Of a DNA stretch of 64,000 nt, positions 41,214 to 50,861 are shown in pieces (position 1 is the first letter of the stretch; every line of letters starts with the position of its first letter). The notes under the pieces are model-generated. The model did no database searches, was not told the DNA's origin, and saw only the letters and a list, made by a program, of their open reading frames with translations. Position numbers and translations under genes: made by a program. The DNA comes from Streptomyces phaeolivaceus (GTDB lineage Bacteria > Actinomycetota > Actinomycetes > Streptomycetales > Streptomycetaceae), in assembly GCF_009184865.1 (NCBI RefSeq), contig NZ_CP045096.1, positions 186,001 to 250,000 on the forward strand, read 5' to 3'.

Positions 41214-44030
41214 TCACCTGGACAGGTCGGTGTGTGACGGTGTGACAACGGTGGTACCGCCTCGCGTCGCCGACCGTGCGGCGCGCAGGGCGGACTCGGC
41301 GAGGAGCACGGTGGCGGCGGTGCCCAGGCACACGGCCCATTGGGCGGCGGTGAGCGGGACGGTGCCGAAGACCGTTCCCGCCCAGGGCAGTTGGACGACG
41401 GCGATCTGTACGGCGACGACACCGGCCAGGCACAGCCAGAGCGCGCGGTTGCGGAACTGGAAGCGGCCCAGGACCGGGCCGTCGTCCCCTCGGGCGCTCA
41501 GCGCGTTGAACGGCTGGAACAGCACGAACGTGGTGAACGCCATGGTGAGGGCGGTGTCCGCGTCGACGTACGCGCGGGCGACGGCGAACAGTGTGACGGT
41601 GCCCGCGGCCATGACCGCACCGGCCCAGCCGATGGCGAGGAGTCGGCGGGCGTCCAGAATCCGTTCGCCCGGGTCGCGCGGCGGGCGGCGCATCACATCG
41701 TCCCGGGCGGGGTCGACGGCCAGGGCCATCGCGGGCGGACCGTCCATGATGATGTTGATCCACAGGAGTTGGGCCGCGGTGAGCGGGGAGGGCAGTCCGG
41801 CGAGGGAGGCGCTGAGCAGGGTGAGGATGGCGCCGATGTTGGTGGCCAGCTGGAAGCGGACGAACTTGACGATGTTGGCGTAGATGGCCCGTCCTTCGTG
41901 GACGGCGCGCACGATCGTGGAGAAGTCGTCGTCGGTGAGGACCATGTCGGCGGCTTCCTTGGCCACGTCCGTTCCGGTGACGCCCATGGCCACGCCGATA
42001 TGGGCGGCCTTGAGCGCGGCGGCGTCGTTGACCCCGTCGCCGGTCATGGCGACGACATGTCCCCGGTCGGTCAGCGCCCGTACGATCACCACCTTGTGTT
42101 CGGGGGCGACCCGGGCGAACACACCGATGTCGTCGACGCGTTCGGTGATGTCCCGTTCCGTCATCCGGTCCAGCTCGGCGCCCGTCACGACCCGGCCCGG
42201 GATGTCCAGTTCGCGGGCGATCGCCGCCGCCGTGTCGGCGTGGTCACCGGTGATCATCTTCACGGCGACCCCGGCCGTGCGGCACAGCGCGATCGCGTCC
42301 CGGGCCTGCGGGCGGGGCGGATCGGCGATCCCGGCGATCGACACCAGGGTCAGGCCGGGCAGGACGACCGGGTCGACCGTGCTCGGGGCGCTCTCCATCA
42401 GGGCCGTGGCCGCGCCCAGCACCCGTAGTCCGGCGCCGCCGAACCGTGCCGTCACGGCGAGGACCTCGTCGCGGTGCGCTTCGTCGAGGGCGCGTACGCC
42501 GTCCTCGGTGAGCACGTCGGCGCACATGCCCAGCAGGACGTCGACCGCGCCCTTCACATGGACCCTCGTACGACCGTCCGGTTCGGTGTGGAAGGTGGCC
42601 ATGTACTTGGTGGCCCCGTCGAACGGCAGCTCGCCCACCCGGGGCAGTTCGGTGCGCGCCCGGTCGGCGTCCACCCCGGCCTTGGCCGCCAGCACGACCA
42701 GCGCGGCCTCCGTCGGATCACCGATGAAGTAACCGCCGGTCAGGCGGGCGTCGTTGCACAGGGCGAAGGGGAGCACCGTGTCGCGGAGGTCGTGGGCGGG
42801 GTGCGTGGCGTCGGGGAGGACGATGTCGCCGGTGAGCGAGGTGTCTCCGGCGGGAGAGGTGCCGTCCCCGCCGTGGAGGCGGAGGGTGCCGGTCGTGCCG
42901 TACCCCTCCCCCGTGACGTCGTAGAGCCTGCCCCCGGTCCACAGTGTGCGTGCGGTCATCTCGTTGAGGGTGAGGGTGCCGGTCTTGTCGCTGCACACGA
43001 CCGTGGCCGCGCCGAGGGACTCCACCGAGGCGAGGCGCTTGACGATGGCGCCGCGCCGGGCCATGCGGCGCACGCCGAGGGCCAGTGTGAGGGCCAGTAC
43101 GGCGGGCAGTCCCTCGGGGATCGCGGCGACGGCGAGCGCCACGGCCTGCAACGCGATGTCCGAGAGCGGCTCGCCGCGTATCCATGCGCTCAGCGCGTAG
43201 GCGACGACCGCGACTCCGCTCAGCACCGCCAGTCGCCGTCCCAGGCTGTCCAGTTGGACCTGGAGCGGGCTCGGCGGTTCCGTCCCGGTGCGCAACGCCT
43301 CGGCTATGGCGCCGACTTCGGTGCGCATCCCGGTGGCGGTGACGAGCATCTCGGCACGGCCCCGGGTCAGCGCGGTGTTCATGAACAGCATGCTGGTGCG
43401 CTCGGCGAGCGGCACCGCGGCGGTCGAGGCGCGGTCGACGGCCGTGACGCTCTTGGCGACCGGCTGGGACTCCCCGGTCAGGGCGGCCTCGTCCACCTCG
43501 ACCGTCTCCGCGACGGTGAGTCTGCCGTCCGCCGGTACGCGGTCGCCCGCCTCCAGCAGGACGACGTCGCCGGGGACGAGGGCCTGGGCCCGCACCATCT
43601 GTTCGGTGCCGTCGCGGCGCACCTTCGCCATGGGTACCAGCATCCGGCGCAGCGCCTCCAGGCTGCGTTCGGCCCGTCGCTCCTGCCAGTAGCCGAGGAC
43701 GGCGTTGATCTGCAGAACGACGGTGATCACCACCGCGTCCCGGATGTCGCCGATGGCTCCGGCCACCACGGCGGCGATCAGCAGGATGACGATGAGCCAG
43801 TTGCGGAACTGGTCCAGGAACTTCAGCCACTCCGGCCGACGGGCCGGTGCGGACAGCCGGTTGGCGCCCCAGACGTCCGTGCGCTCGGCGACCTGCCCCG
43901 TGCTCAGGCCCACCCCCGGGAGGACGCCGAGCCGGTCCGCCACCCGGGCGGGCTCCTCGGTGGCGGGGTCCTCGGTGGCGGGGTCCGCGTGCGCGCTCTC
44001 GCTCGCGGTTTTCCCGTCCAGCGTCGCCAT
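41214..44030 (-). CDS. P2A-type (Ca2+-transporting-like) P-type ATPase
   Basis: A 938-residue ATPase with the actuator TGES motif (ALTGESQPVAKS), ion-site PEGL helix (VAAIPEGLPAVLALTLALGV), phosphorylation site CSDKTGTLTLNEM, and hinge MTGDGVNDAAALKAAHIGVA, followed by the C-terminal cation-ATPase helices. Full length for the SERCA/PMR1-like group, which pumps Ca2+ or Mn2+ out. GGGAGGGAATGAGG precedes the ATG and P12 lies ~63 nt upstream. Confidence 0.92.
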   Translation of the reverse strand: MATLDGKTASESAHADPATEDPATEEPARVADRLGVLPGVGLSTGQVAERTDVWGANRLSAPARRPEWLKFLDQFRNWLIVILLIAAVVAGAIGDIRDAVVITVVLQINAVLGYWQERRAERSLEALRRMLVPMAKVRRDGTEQMVRAQALVPGDVVLLEAGDRVPADGRLTVAETVEVDEAALTGESQPVAKSVTAVDRASTAAVPLAERTSMLFMNTALTRGRAEMLVTATGMRTEVGAIAEALRTGTEPPSPLQVQLDSLGRRLAVLSGVAVVAYALSAWIRGEPLSDIALQAVALAVAAIPEGLPAVLALTLALGVRRMARRGAIVKRLASVESLGAATVVCSDKTGTLTLNEMTARTLWTGGRLYDVTGEGYGTTGTLRLHGGDGTSPAGDTSLTGDIVLPDATHPAHDLRDTVLPFALCNDARLTGGYFIGDPTEAALVVLAAKAGVDADRARTELPRVGELPFDGATKYMATFHTEPDGRTRVHVKGAVDVLLGMCADVLTEDGVRALDEAHRDEVLAVTARFGGAGLRVLGAATALMESAPSTVDPVVLPGLTLVSIAGIADPPRPQARDAIALCRTAGVAVKMITGDHADTAAAIARELDIPGRVVTGAELDRMTERDITERVDDIGVFARVAPEHKVVIVRALTDRGHVVAMTGDGVNDAAALKAAHIGVAMGVTGTDVAKEAADMVLTDDDFSTIVRAVHEGRAIYANIVKFVRFQLATNIGAILTLLSASLAGLPSPLTAAQLLWINIIMDGPPAMALAVDPARDDVMRRPPRDPGERILDARRLLAIGWAGAVMAAGTVTLFAVARAYVDADTALTMAFTTFVLFQPFNALSARGDDGPVLGRFQFRNRALWLCLAGVVAVQIAVVQLPWAGTVFGTVPLTAAQWAVCLGTAATVLLAESALRAARSATRGGTTVVTPSHTDLSR
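41218..41247 (-). promoter_or_regulatory. ECF41-type promoter P11 (TGTCACA-N17-GTCCAG)
   Basis: Minus strand TGTCACA at 41247-41241, GTCCAG at 41223-41218, 64 nt before the NDH-2 start, within the last codons of the P-type ATPase gene. Confidence 0.6.
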
Positions 44031-44087
44031 CGCCTCATTCCCTCCCGGAGCGGACCGTCATGCCGGGCGGCCCTCTGTCTCCCTCCG

Positions 44088-44117
44088 TAAGACCGGTCAT
44101 GCGGCGCGGATGTGACA
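44088..44117 (-). promoter_or_regulatory. ECF41-type promoter P12 (TGTCACA-N17-GTCTTA)
   Basis: Minus strand TGTCACA at 44117-44111 and GTCTTA at 44093-44088, facing the P-type ATPase gene. Confidence 0.65.
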
Positions 44118-44248
44118 CGCCGGTGGACAGGCGGGTGGGACAGACGGATGCGAGAGGCGGGGAAGCGGGCTGCGCGCGGTGGCGATGTTGTCATGGTCTT
44201 GTCAGATCTCTCGTAAAGGTCCGTACCAACTGCCAATTCCCTTTCTAT

Positions 44249-44263
44249 TAGGAAAGTTTCCTA
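44249..44263. promoter_or_regulatory. Orphan operator TAGGAAAGTTTCCTA
   Basis: A perfect 15-nt inverted repeat (TAGGAAA-G-TTTCCTA) ahead of an AGGAG ribosome site and ATG at 44285. As I recall, this palindrome type precedes genes for secreted chitosanases and related hydrolases in Streptomyces. Its gene here is only a stub. The core GAAAGTTTC equals the LacI-linked operators at 5538 and 6880. Confidence 0.6.
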
Positions 44264-44284
44264 CCAGTTAGCCAGGAGTCCCCC

Positions 44285-44425
44285 ATGAGACCGGCACGAT
44301 CCGTTCCGCTCGCCGCCGTGCTGCTCCCGGTGCACCCGGGAGCCCGTTCCTTTCATGATGAACTGACTTCAGGTTCCAACCGTCGATTCCCCCTCATACC
44401 AGTTACCGCCGGCATGGACGCGTGA
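44285..44425 (+). pseudogene. Signal-peptide stub of a lost secreted protein
   Basis: ATG at 44285 encodes MRPARSVPLAAVLLPV, a basic-then-hydrophobic beginning like a Sec leader, then changes abruptly to HPGARSFHDELTSG and stops after 46 codons. With the intact palindrome and ribosome site upstream, it looks like a secreted-enzyme gene cut off within its signal peptide at about 44330. The remaining 400-base gap between 44030 and 44452 holds P12, this stub and AGTTCA half-sites. Confidence 0.5.
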
Positions 44426-44441
44426 GGTTCATCATGATACA

Positions 44442-44450
44442 AGTTCAGTT
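44442..44450. promoter_or_regulatory. AGTTCAGTT half-site at the MDR gene
   Basis: AGTTCAGTT lies directly before the MDR start codon; TGAACTGACTTCA at 44358-44370 may be a second copy. Same half-site as at 45811, 57779 and (reversed) 58540. Confidence 0.45.
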
Positions 44451-44451
44451 C

Positions 44452-45570
<1,119 letters not shown>

Positions 45571-45595
45571 CCACACCCGTCGCAACTGAACCGTC

Positions 45596-45617
45596 ATTGA
45601 ACTGAAATGAGTTCAAT
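45596..45617. promoter_or_regulatory. Inverted repeat ATTGAACT-N6-AGTTCAAT
   Basis: Perfect 8-bp arms 26 nt after the MDR stop codon, made of the AGTTCA half-site. Could be a regulator site or a weak terminator; no T-run follows. Confidence 0.5.
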
Positions 45618-45794
45618 CTCCGGCGCCGGTCACTGCCCGGCCAGCACCCGCGCCCCGCCCTCACCACCGCCCCCCATCCCGGTAAACCGCCGCCCATCTG
45701 GCCTTTTATCGCCCCGCAGCCACGCACACGACCCGCCCGCGCCCCCTAGGATCGAGCCCACCCCACCGAACCCCGCCCACTCCCCCACCTGCGC

Positions 45795-45820
45795 GAACTA
45801 TTGCCTAACCTAGTTCAGTT
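45795..45820. promoter_or_regulatory. Probable operator GAACTA-N10-TAGTTC(AGTT) upstream of ABC importer
   Basis: Inverted GAACTA/TAGTTC arms enclose TTGCCTAACC. TAACC.AGTTCA is shared with the tetR upstream site. GCCTAACCTA also resembles half of a DmdR/IdeR iron box, so iron control cannot be excluded. The rest of the 357-base gap 45570-45927 shows nothing clear. Confidence 0.45.
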
Positions 45821-45926
45821 TGGTAATTTCCCTGAAATCTTGGCCGCCCAGCGACCGTCCGGTGCGAACTCCGCCCGGACGGATGCCGGTCCGGCCGGGA
45901 GCCGGTTTCAGGCAAGGGAGCCGAGA

Positions 45927-46991
45927 ATGAGACCAGATCCGCGACGGCGCGGCGCTTTGCTCATCCTGCTATCGATCACCGCTCTGCTGGCCACCGCGTG
46001 CGGCGGCGGCAGCGACACCAACGCCGAGTCCAAGGTCGTGCCCGCGTCGGCGAGCATGGACGAACTGGTCGCCGCGGCGAAGAAGGAAGGCCAGATCACC
46101 GTCTACTCGGCGCAGGACCTGACCTCGCTCAACAATCTCGCCAAGGCCTTCGAGGCCAAATATCCGGGGATCGACGTCAAGACCGTACGGGGCGTCGACG
46201 GCGACCTCGGCGTGAAGGTCGAGACGGAGTTCAACTCCGGCAAGGGCATCGCGGACATGTACGTCAGCGCCAGCCTGTCCTGGGTGAAGCCGCAGGCCGA
46301 GGCCGGCCGCTTCCTCACCCCGGTCGGGCCCGAGCTGACCGGCAAGGGCGCCTACGACGCCAAGCAGTACGTCCACAAGGGCAACTACTTCGAGACCAAC
46401 TCCGCCGTCCTCACCTTCGGCTGGAACACCGAGCTCCATCCCAAGGGGCTCACCGACTACACGGGCCTGCTGGACCCGTCGCTCGCGGGCGGCAAGATCG
46501 GTGTGGTCGAGCCGACCGCGCCCTCGCTCGTCGACTTCTACATGTGGCTGGAGGAGACGTACGGCGCCGACTTCGTGAAGAAGCTGGCCGCCCAGAAACC
46601 CCGTATCTACCCCAGCGCCCTGCCGATGGGGGAGGCGCTGCAGTCCGGTGAGATCGCCGCCGGCAGCTTCGTGGCACCGATCGCGCTCGACCCCGCCAAG
46701 GAGAAGGGCGCCCCGGTCGACTACCGCATGCCGCCGAAGGGCGCGTGGGGCGCCCGGTACTACGGCATGGTGCTGAGCACCGCCCCGCATCCCAACGCGG
46801 GACAGCTCTTCGCCAACTTCATGGTCACCGCCAAGGGACAGGAGCTGATCACCCCGTCGGCCGGCTCGGTACTGCCCGACGTCCCCGGCACGGTGATCAC
46901 CAACGACAAGGTGCGGATCCAGGACCCGGCGAAACTCACGCCGGACGCCGTGGCCGCGTACCAGAAGAAGTGGAAGTCCCTGTTCCAGTAG
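45927..46991 (+). CDS. ABC transporter substrate-binding lipoprotein (FbpA-like fold)
   Basis: A 354-residue binding protein with a lipobox (ALLATAC at residues ~17-24) and the class of fold used for Fe3+, thiamine and organic anions (GQITVYSAQDLTSLNNLAKA, FNSGKGIADMYVSA, GAWGARYYGMVLSTAPHPNA). AAGGGAG precedes the ATG. Next two genes encode the ATPase and a fused permease. The catabolic neighbours suggest an organic acid cargo; the fold also allows iron. Confidence 0.85.
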   Translation: MRPDPRRRGALLILLSITALLATACGGGSDTNAESKVVPASASMDELVAAAKKEGQITVYSAQDLTSLNNLAKAFEAKYPGIDVKTVRGVDGDLGVKVETEFNSGKGIADMYVSASLSWVKPQAEAGRFLTPVGPELTGKGAYDAKQYVHKGNYFETNSAVLTFGWNTELHPKGLTDYTGLLDPSLAGGKIGVVEPTAPSLVDFYMWLEETYGADFVKKLAAQKPRIYPSALPMGEALQSGEIAAGSFVAPIALDPAKEKGAPVDYRMPPKGAWGARYYGMVLSTAPHPNAGQLFANFMVTAKGQELITPSAGSVLPDVPGTVITNDKVRIQDPAKLTPDAVAAYQKKWKSLFQ

Positions 46992-47092
46992 GAGCGGTGG
47001 ACCACATCTGCCAGGACCCATGCACAGCAGTGTGGGCACCCGTGCCGACGGGTGCCCCACTCACCTGATCTTTTGGATGTGAGGAGTCCCCC

Positions 47093-48268
47093 GTGTCCCA
47101 TGTGCGCATCGAGGGTCTGACGAAGAGGTTCGCCGGCAAGCCGCCGACGGTCGCCGTCGACGACCTGTCGCTGGAGATCGAACCGGGCGAGTTCATCGTT
47201 CTCCTCGGCCCGAGCGGCTGCGGGAAGACCACGACCCTGCGGTGTCTGGCCGGTCTGGAGACACCCGACGAGGGCCGCATCTCGCTGGGCGACCAGACGG
47301 TGCTGGACGTACGCGGGAAGGTGAACCTCCCTCCGAACAAACGACGGATCGGGATGGTGTTCCAGTCGTACGCGCTGTGGCCGCACATGACGGTCCGCCG
47401 CAACATCGGCTATCCGCTCAGGACCCGGCGGGTGGCCCGTGAGCAGGCGCGCGAGCGGATCGAGGAGGCCGCCGGACTCGTCGACTGCGCGGCCCTGCTC
47501 GACCGCTATCCGGCGCAGCTCAGCGGCGGTCAGCAGCAGCGGGTGGCGCTGGCCCGCGGGCTGGCCGCCCGGCCCGATCTGGTGCTCTTCGACGAGCCGC
47601 TGAGCAACCTCGACGCCCGGCTGCGCGACCAGGTCCGCGCCCAACTGCACGAACTGCACGCGCGGCTGGGCTTCACCGCCGTGTTCGTAACCCACGACCA
47701 GAGCGAGGCGCTGGCCCTCGGCGACCGGCTGGCGATCATGAGGGCGGGCCGGATCGAGCAGCTCGACACACCGGAGCGGGTCTTCGAGGAACCGGCCACC
47801 GAGTACGTCGCCGGGTTCATCGGCATGTCGAACCGGCTGTCGCTGCGGCGGGCGGGCGAGGGCTGGACCGTCGTCGGCGAACCGGGCGCCGACGGCCCGG
47901 CAGGCGTTCCGGGCCCGGCGGTGGCGGGCGAGCTGCCGGTGCCCCGCTCGCACGGCGAGGTCTCCGCCCGGCTGCGCCCCGACGACCTGCTGCTCTGTCC
48001 GGTCGAGGAGAAGCCACCGGGTCATGGCGTCGGCCTGGCGGCGGAGGTCGTCGACGCGCAGTTCGGCGGACGCCACATGGACGTGGTCGTCACGATCGCG
48101 GGCGGCCGGTTGCACGCACGGGCGCCGCTGACCGGCACGCCCTGGGCCCGCGGACTGTCGCGCGGACAGCGGGTTACCGCCTGGTTCCCCAAGGACACGG
48201 CGATCTACTACGACGCCGACGGGGTGCGCACGGCCGCGCACGCCCCCGCGGCCCCGGTGGGGGCGTGA
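47093..48268 (+). CDS. ABC transporter ATP-binding protein (FbpC/PotA type)
   Basis: A 391-residue ATPase: Walker A LLGPSGCGKTTTLRCLAG, signature LSGGQQQRVALARGLAARPD, Walker B LVLFDEPLSNLDARLRDQ, switch His THDQSEALALGDR, and a C-terminal TOBE domain (~residue 250 on). GAGGAG precedes the GTG start. It energises the importer formed with the binding protein and the two-domain permease. Confidence 0.92.
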   Translation: MSHVRIEGLTKRFAGKPPTVAVDDLSLEIEPGEFIVLLGPSGCGKTTTLRCLAGLETPDEGRISLGDQTVLDVRGKVNLPPNKRRIGMVFQSYALWPHMTVRRNIGYPLRTRRVAREQARERIEEAAGLVDCAALLDRYPAQLSGGQQQRVALARGLAARPDLVLFDEPLSNLDARLRDQVRAQLHELHARLGFTAVFVTHDQSEALALGDRLAIMRAGRIEQLDTPERVFEEPATEYVAGFIGMSNRLSLRRAGEGWTVVGEPGADGPAGVPGPAVAGELPVPRSHGEVSARLRPDDLLLCPVEEKPPGHGVGLAAEVVDAQFGGRHMDVVVTIAGGRLHARAPLTGTPWARGLSRGQRVTAWFPKDTAIYYDADGVRTAAHAPAAPVGA

Positions 48269-48272
48269 CGTC

Positions 48273-50012
48273 ATGGCCGCACCCGCCGTATCCGCTCCCG
48301 CCCCGACGACGACACCGCCGCGTCCGGAGCCGTCGCGGCCGACGGCGCTGACCCGGGTGCGACGCCATCTGCCCCGGCTCGGCGCGCTCGTCTTCCTGGC
48401 CGCCATCGGCTATCTGGTGATCGCCCCGCTGGTGGGCCTTCAACGGCTGGCCTTCGAGGACGACGCCCGGGGCTACCGGGCCGCCCTCGACGCCCCGGAC
48501 ATCGGGGAGACCCTGCGCAGGACGGCCGGTCTGGCGCTGGGTTCGCTGGCCATCGCGCTCGTCCTCGGCACGTTCCTGGCCTGGGCCGCCACCCGGCTGC
48601 CGCCCCGGCTGCGGGTGCTGCGCGTGCTCCCCATCCTGCCCATCGTGGTCCCGGCCGTGGCGGCGGTCACCGGCTGGGCGTTCCTGTTCTCGCCCCGCCC
48701 CGGCTACCTCAACGCGGCCCTGCGCAATCTGCCCTGGTGGAACCATCTCGACGAGGGCCCCGTCGACATCTACACCCTGCCGTGGATCGTGATCATCACC
48801 GGCTTCGGCCTGACCGCGTTCGTCTACCTGTTCGTCAGCGCCGGCTTCGGCAACATCAACGCGGAGCTGATCGAGGCGGCCCAGGTCAGCGGATCGACGG
48901 CCGCCGGGGTGTTCTTCCGGGTGACGCTGCCGCTGCTGCGCCCGGTGCTGGTGTACGGGGGTTTCGTGGCCCTGCTCCTCGGGCTCGGGCAGTTCACGGG
49001 GCCGCTGCTGCTGGGCAGGAACAACGGCATCGACGTCCTCACCACCGACATGTACGCCGCCGTGTCGCAGAGCCCCGTCGACTACGGCAGGGCCGCCGCG
49101 ATCGGCTCGCCGCTGCTGCTCTTCGGCATCGCCGTCGTCTTCTTCCAGAAGGTGATCCTCGGCGACCACAGCCGCTTCGTCACCCACGGCGGCAAGGCGT
49201 TCCGGTCCGGGGGCCGCCCCTCCTGGGTCGCGGTCACCGGCATCCTCCTCTACGCCCTGGTGGCGCTGGCGCTGCCGCTGGGCGCCCTCCTGGTGGTGTC
49301 GCTCTCCTCCTTCTGGAGCGGGAAGATCGAGCCGAGCGGGTTCACGCTCGACAACTTCCGCCGGGTGTTCCAGGAGTCGGGGATCACCGACGCGATCGTC
49401 AACAGCCTCACCACCTCGGTCATCTCCGTCGCCATCGCGCTCCCCCTCGGTTTCGTCGCCGCCTCCCTGCTGCTCAAGGGGCGCCGGTTCCGGGTCGTCC
49501 GGGCCGCCGTCGACTTCATCGTGGCCATGCCGCTGGGCATCCCGGCGGTCGTCTTCGGCGCCGGGTTCCTGCTGACGTACAGCCGGGAGCCGTTCATCCT
49601 GTACGGCACCCGGACGGTGATCGTCCTCGTCTACGTCACGCTGATGCTGCCCTTCGCGACCCGGATGCAGCTGTCCGGAATGGTGGCGCTCGGCGACACC
49701 TACGTCGAGGCGTCCCGGACCAGCGGGGCGGGCGCGCTGCGGACCACCACCGAGATCATGCTGCCGTTGCTGCGGCCCACGCTCGCGGGTGCGGGAGCAC
49801 TGATGTTCGTGCTGCTCACCCATGAGTTCACCGCGTCGCTGCTGGTCCGGGCGCCGACAACCCAGGTCATGGGCACCATCCTGTTCGACTACTGGTCCAA
49901 CGGTTCCTATCCGCTGGTCGCCGCCATCGCGCTCGTCATGACGCTGGTGACGTCGGCGGGTGTCTTCGTGGCCATGTCGGTCGCGGGTTCCGACATCTTC
50001 GAGAAGCTGTGA
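48273..50012 (+). CDS. ABC importer permease with two fused membrane domains
   Basis: A 579-residue fused permease like FbpB, with about twelve helices and two EAA loops (NAELIEAAQVSGSTAAGVFF near residue 195 and GDTYVEASRTSGAGALRTTT near 475). It starts 4 nt after the ATPase gene. Forms the channel for the preceding binding protein and ATPase; the downstream SDR gene follows within 15 nt, tying import to the catabolic genes. Confidence 0.92.
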   Translation: MAAPAVSAPAPTTTPPRPEPSRPTALTRVRRHLPRLGALVFLAAIGYLVIAPLVGLQRLAFEDDARGYRAALDAPDIGETLRRTAGLALGSLAIALVLGTFLAWAATRLPPRLRVLRVLPILPIVVPAVAAVTGWAFLFSPRPGYLNAALRNLPWWNHLDEGPVDIYTLPWIVIITGFGLTAFVYLFVSAGFGNINAELIEAAQVSGSTAAGVFFRVTLPLLRPVLVYGGFVALLLGLGQFTGPLLLGRNNGIDVLTTDMYAAVSQSPVDYGRAAAIGSPLLLFGIAVVFFQKVILGDHSRFVTHGGKAFRSGGRPSWVAVTGILLYALVALALPLGALLVVSLSSFWSGKIEPSGFTLDNFRRVFQESGITDAIVNSLTTSVISVAIALPLGFVAASLLLKGRRFRVVRAAVDFIVAMPLGIPAVVFGAGFLLTYSREPFILYGTRTVIVLVYVTLMLPFATRMQLSGMVALGDTYVEASRTSGAGALRTTTEIMLPLLRPTLAGAGALMFVLLTHEFTASLLVRAPTTQVMGTILFDYWSNGSYPLVAAIALVMTLVTSAGVFVAMSVAGSDIFEKL

Positions 50013-50026
50013 CCGGAGGCAGGACG

Positions 50027-50836
50027 ATGGGTTCGGGTTCGCTGGACGGCAGGGTGGTGCTCGTGACGGGCGCCGGTCAGGGCATCGGGCGGGCGATCGC
50101 CGTGGAGACGGCCCGCAGGGGCGCGGCGGCGGTCGCGGTCGCCGACCGGAACGAGGCGACGGCGGCCGAGACCGCCGCACTCGTCCGCGCCGCCGGGGCG
50201 GAGGCGGAACCGCTCGTCTGCGATCTGCGCGACCGCGACCGGATCGAGGGCATGGTGGCCCGCGCGGCGGACCGGTTCGGCGGGCTCGACGTCCTCGTCA
50301 ACAACGCCGGGGTGATCGAATCCGCGCTGGTGGACCGGCCCGAGGACCGGGCGGTGGACACCCTTCCCGAGGACGTCTGGGACGCCGTGTACGAGGTCAA
50401 CCTCAAGGCGGTCTGGCTGACGACGAAGTTCGCCGCGCCCCATCTGCGGCGCTCCGTCCGGGGACCCGCGATCGTCAACACGGCCTCGGTGGCCGGGCTC
50501 ACCGGTCGCCCCCTGGCTCCGGTCTACGGCACCACGAAGGCGGCCGTCATCCATCTCACCAAGGTCACCGCCGTCGATCTGGCGCCCGTGCGCTGCAACT
50601 GCTTCTGCCCCGGGGTCATCGAAACGCCACTGGCGCGGGACTTCTTCGAGGCCTCCGGCAAAGGCGACGCGATGGAACGGGAGTTGACCGCCCCTCAGCT
50701 CGTCCGGCGGCTCGGGCAACCCGAGGAGGTGGCGCGGCTCGCCTGCTTCCTGGCCTCCGACGACGCGGCGTTCATCACCGGAGCCTCGTACGTCATCGAC
50801 GGCGGCGCACTGGCCTGGCACGGGGTCAGGGACTGA
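50027..50836 (+). CDS. SDR-family oxidoreductase
   Basis: A 269-residue classical SDR: VVLVTGAGQGIGRAIAVETA, VLVNNAGVIE, catalytic Ser in VNTASVAGL, YxxxK in VYGTTKAAVIHL. The ATG at 50027 has GGAGG 8 nt upstream, better than the GTG at 50009 that overlaps the permease stop. Follows the importer and precedes an ACAD gene in one operon; probably oxidises a hydroxyl of a pathway intermediate. Confidence 0.9.
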   Translation: MGSGSLDGRVVLVTGAGQGIGRAIAVETARRGAAAVAVADRNEATAAETAALVRAAGAEAEPLVCDLRDRDRIEGMVARAADRFGGLDVLVNNAGVIESALVDRPEDRAVDTLPEDVWDAVYEVNLKAVWLTTKFAAPHLRRSVRGPAIVNTASVAGLTGRPLAPVYGTTKAAVIHLTKVTAVDLAPVRCNCFCPGVIETPLARDFFEASGKGDAMERELTAPQLVRRLGQPEEVARLACFLASDDAAFITGASYVIDGGALAWHGVRD

Positions 50837-50861
50837 ACACCTTTGATCGGAGAGGGGCCGT

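Noticed and set aside
45795..45820. DmdR/IdeR iron box making the importer a clear iron transporter
   Set aside because: Only half of an iron box (GCCTAACCTA) is present and it overlaps the AGTTCA palindrome; surrounding genes are catabolic, so cargo was left open.
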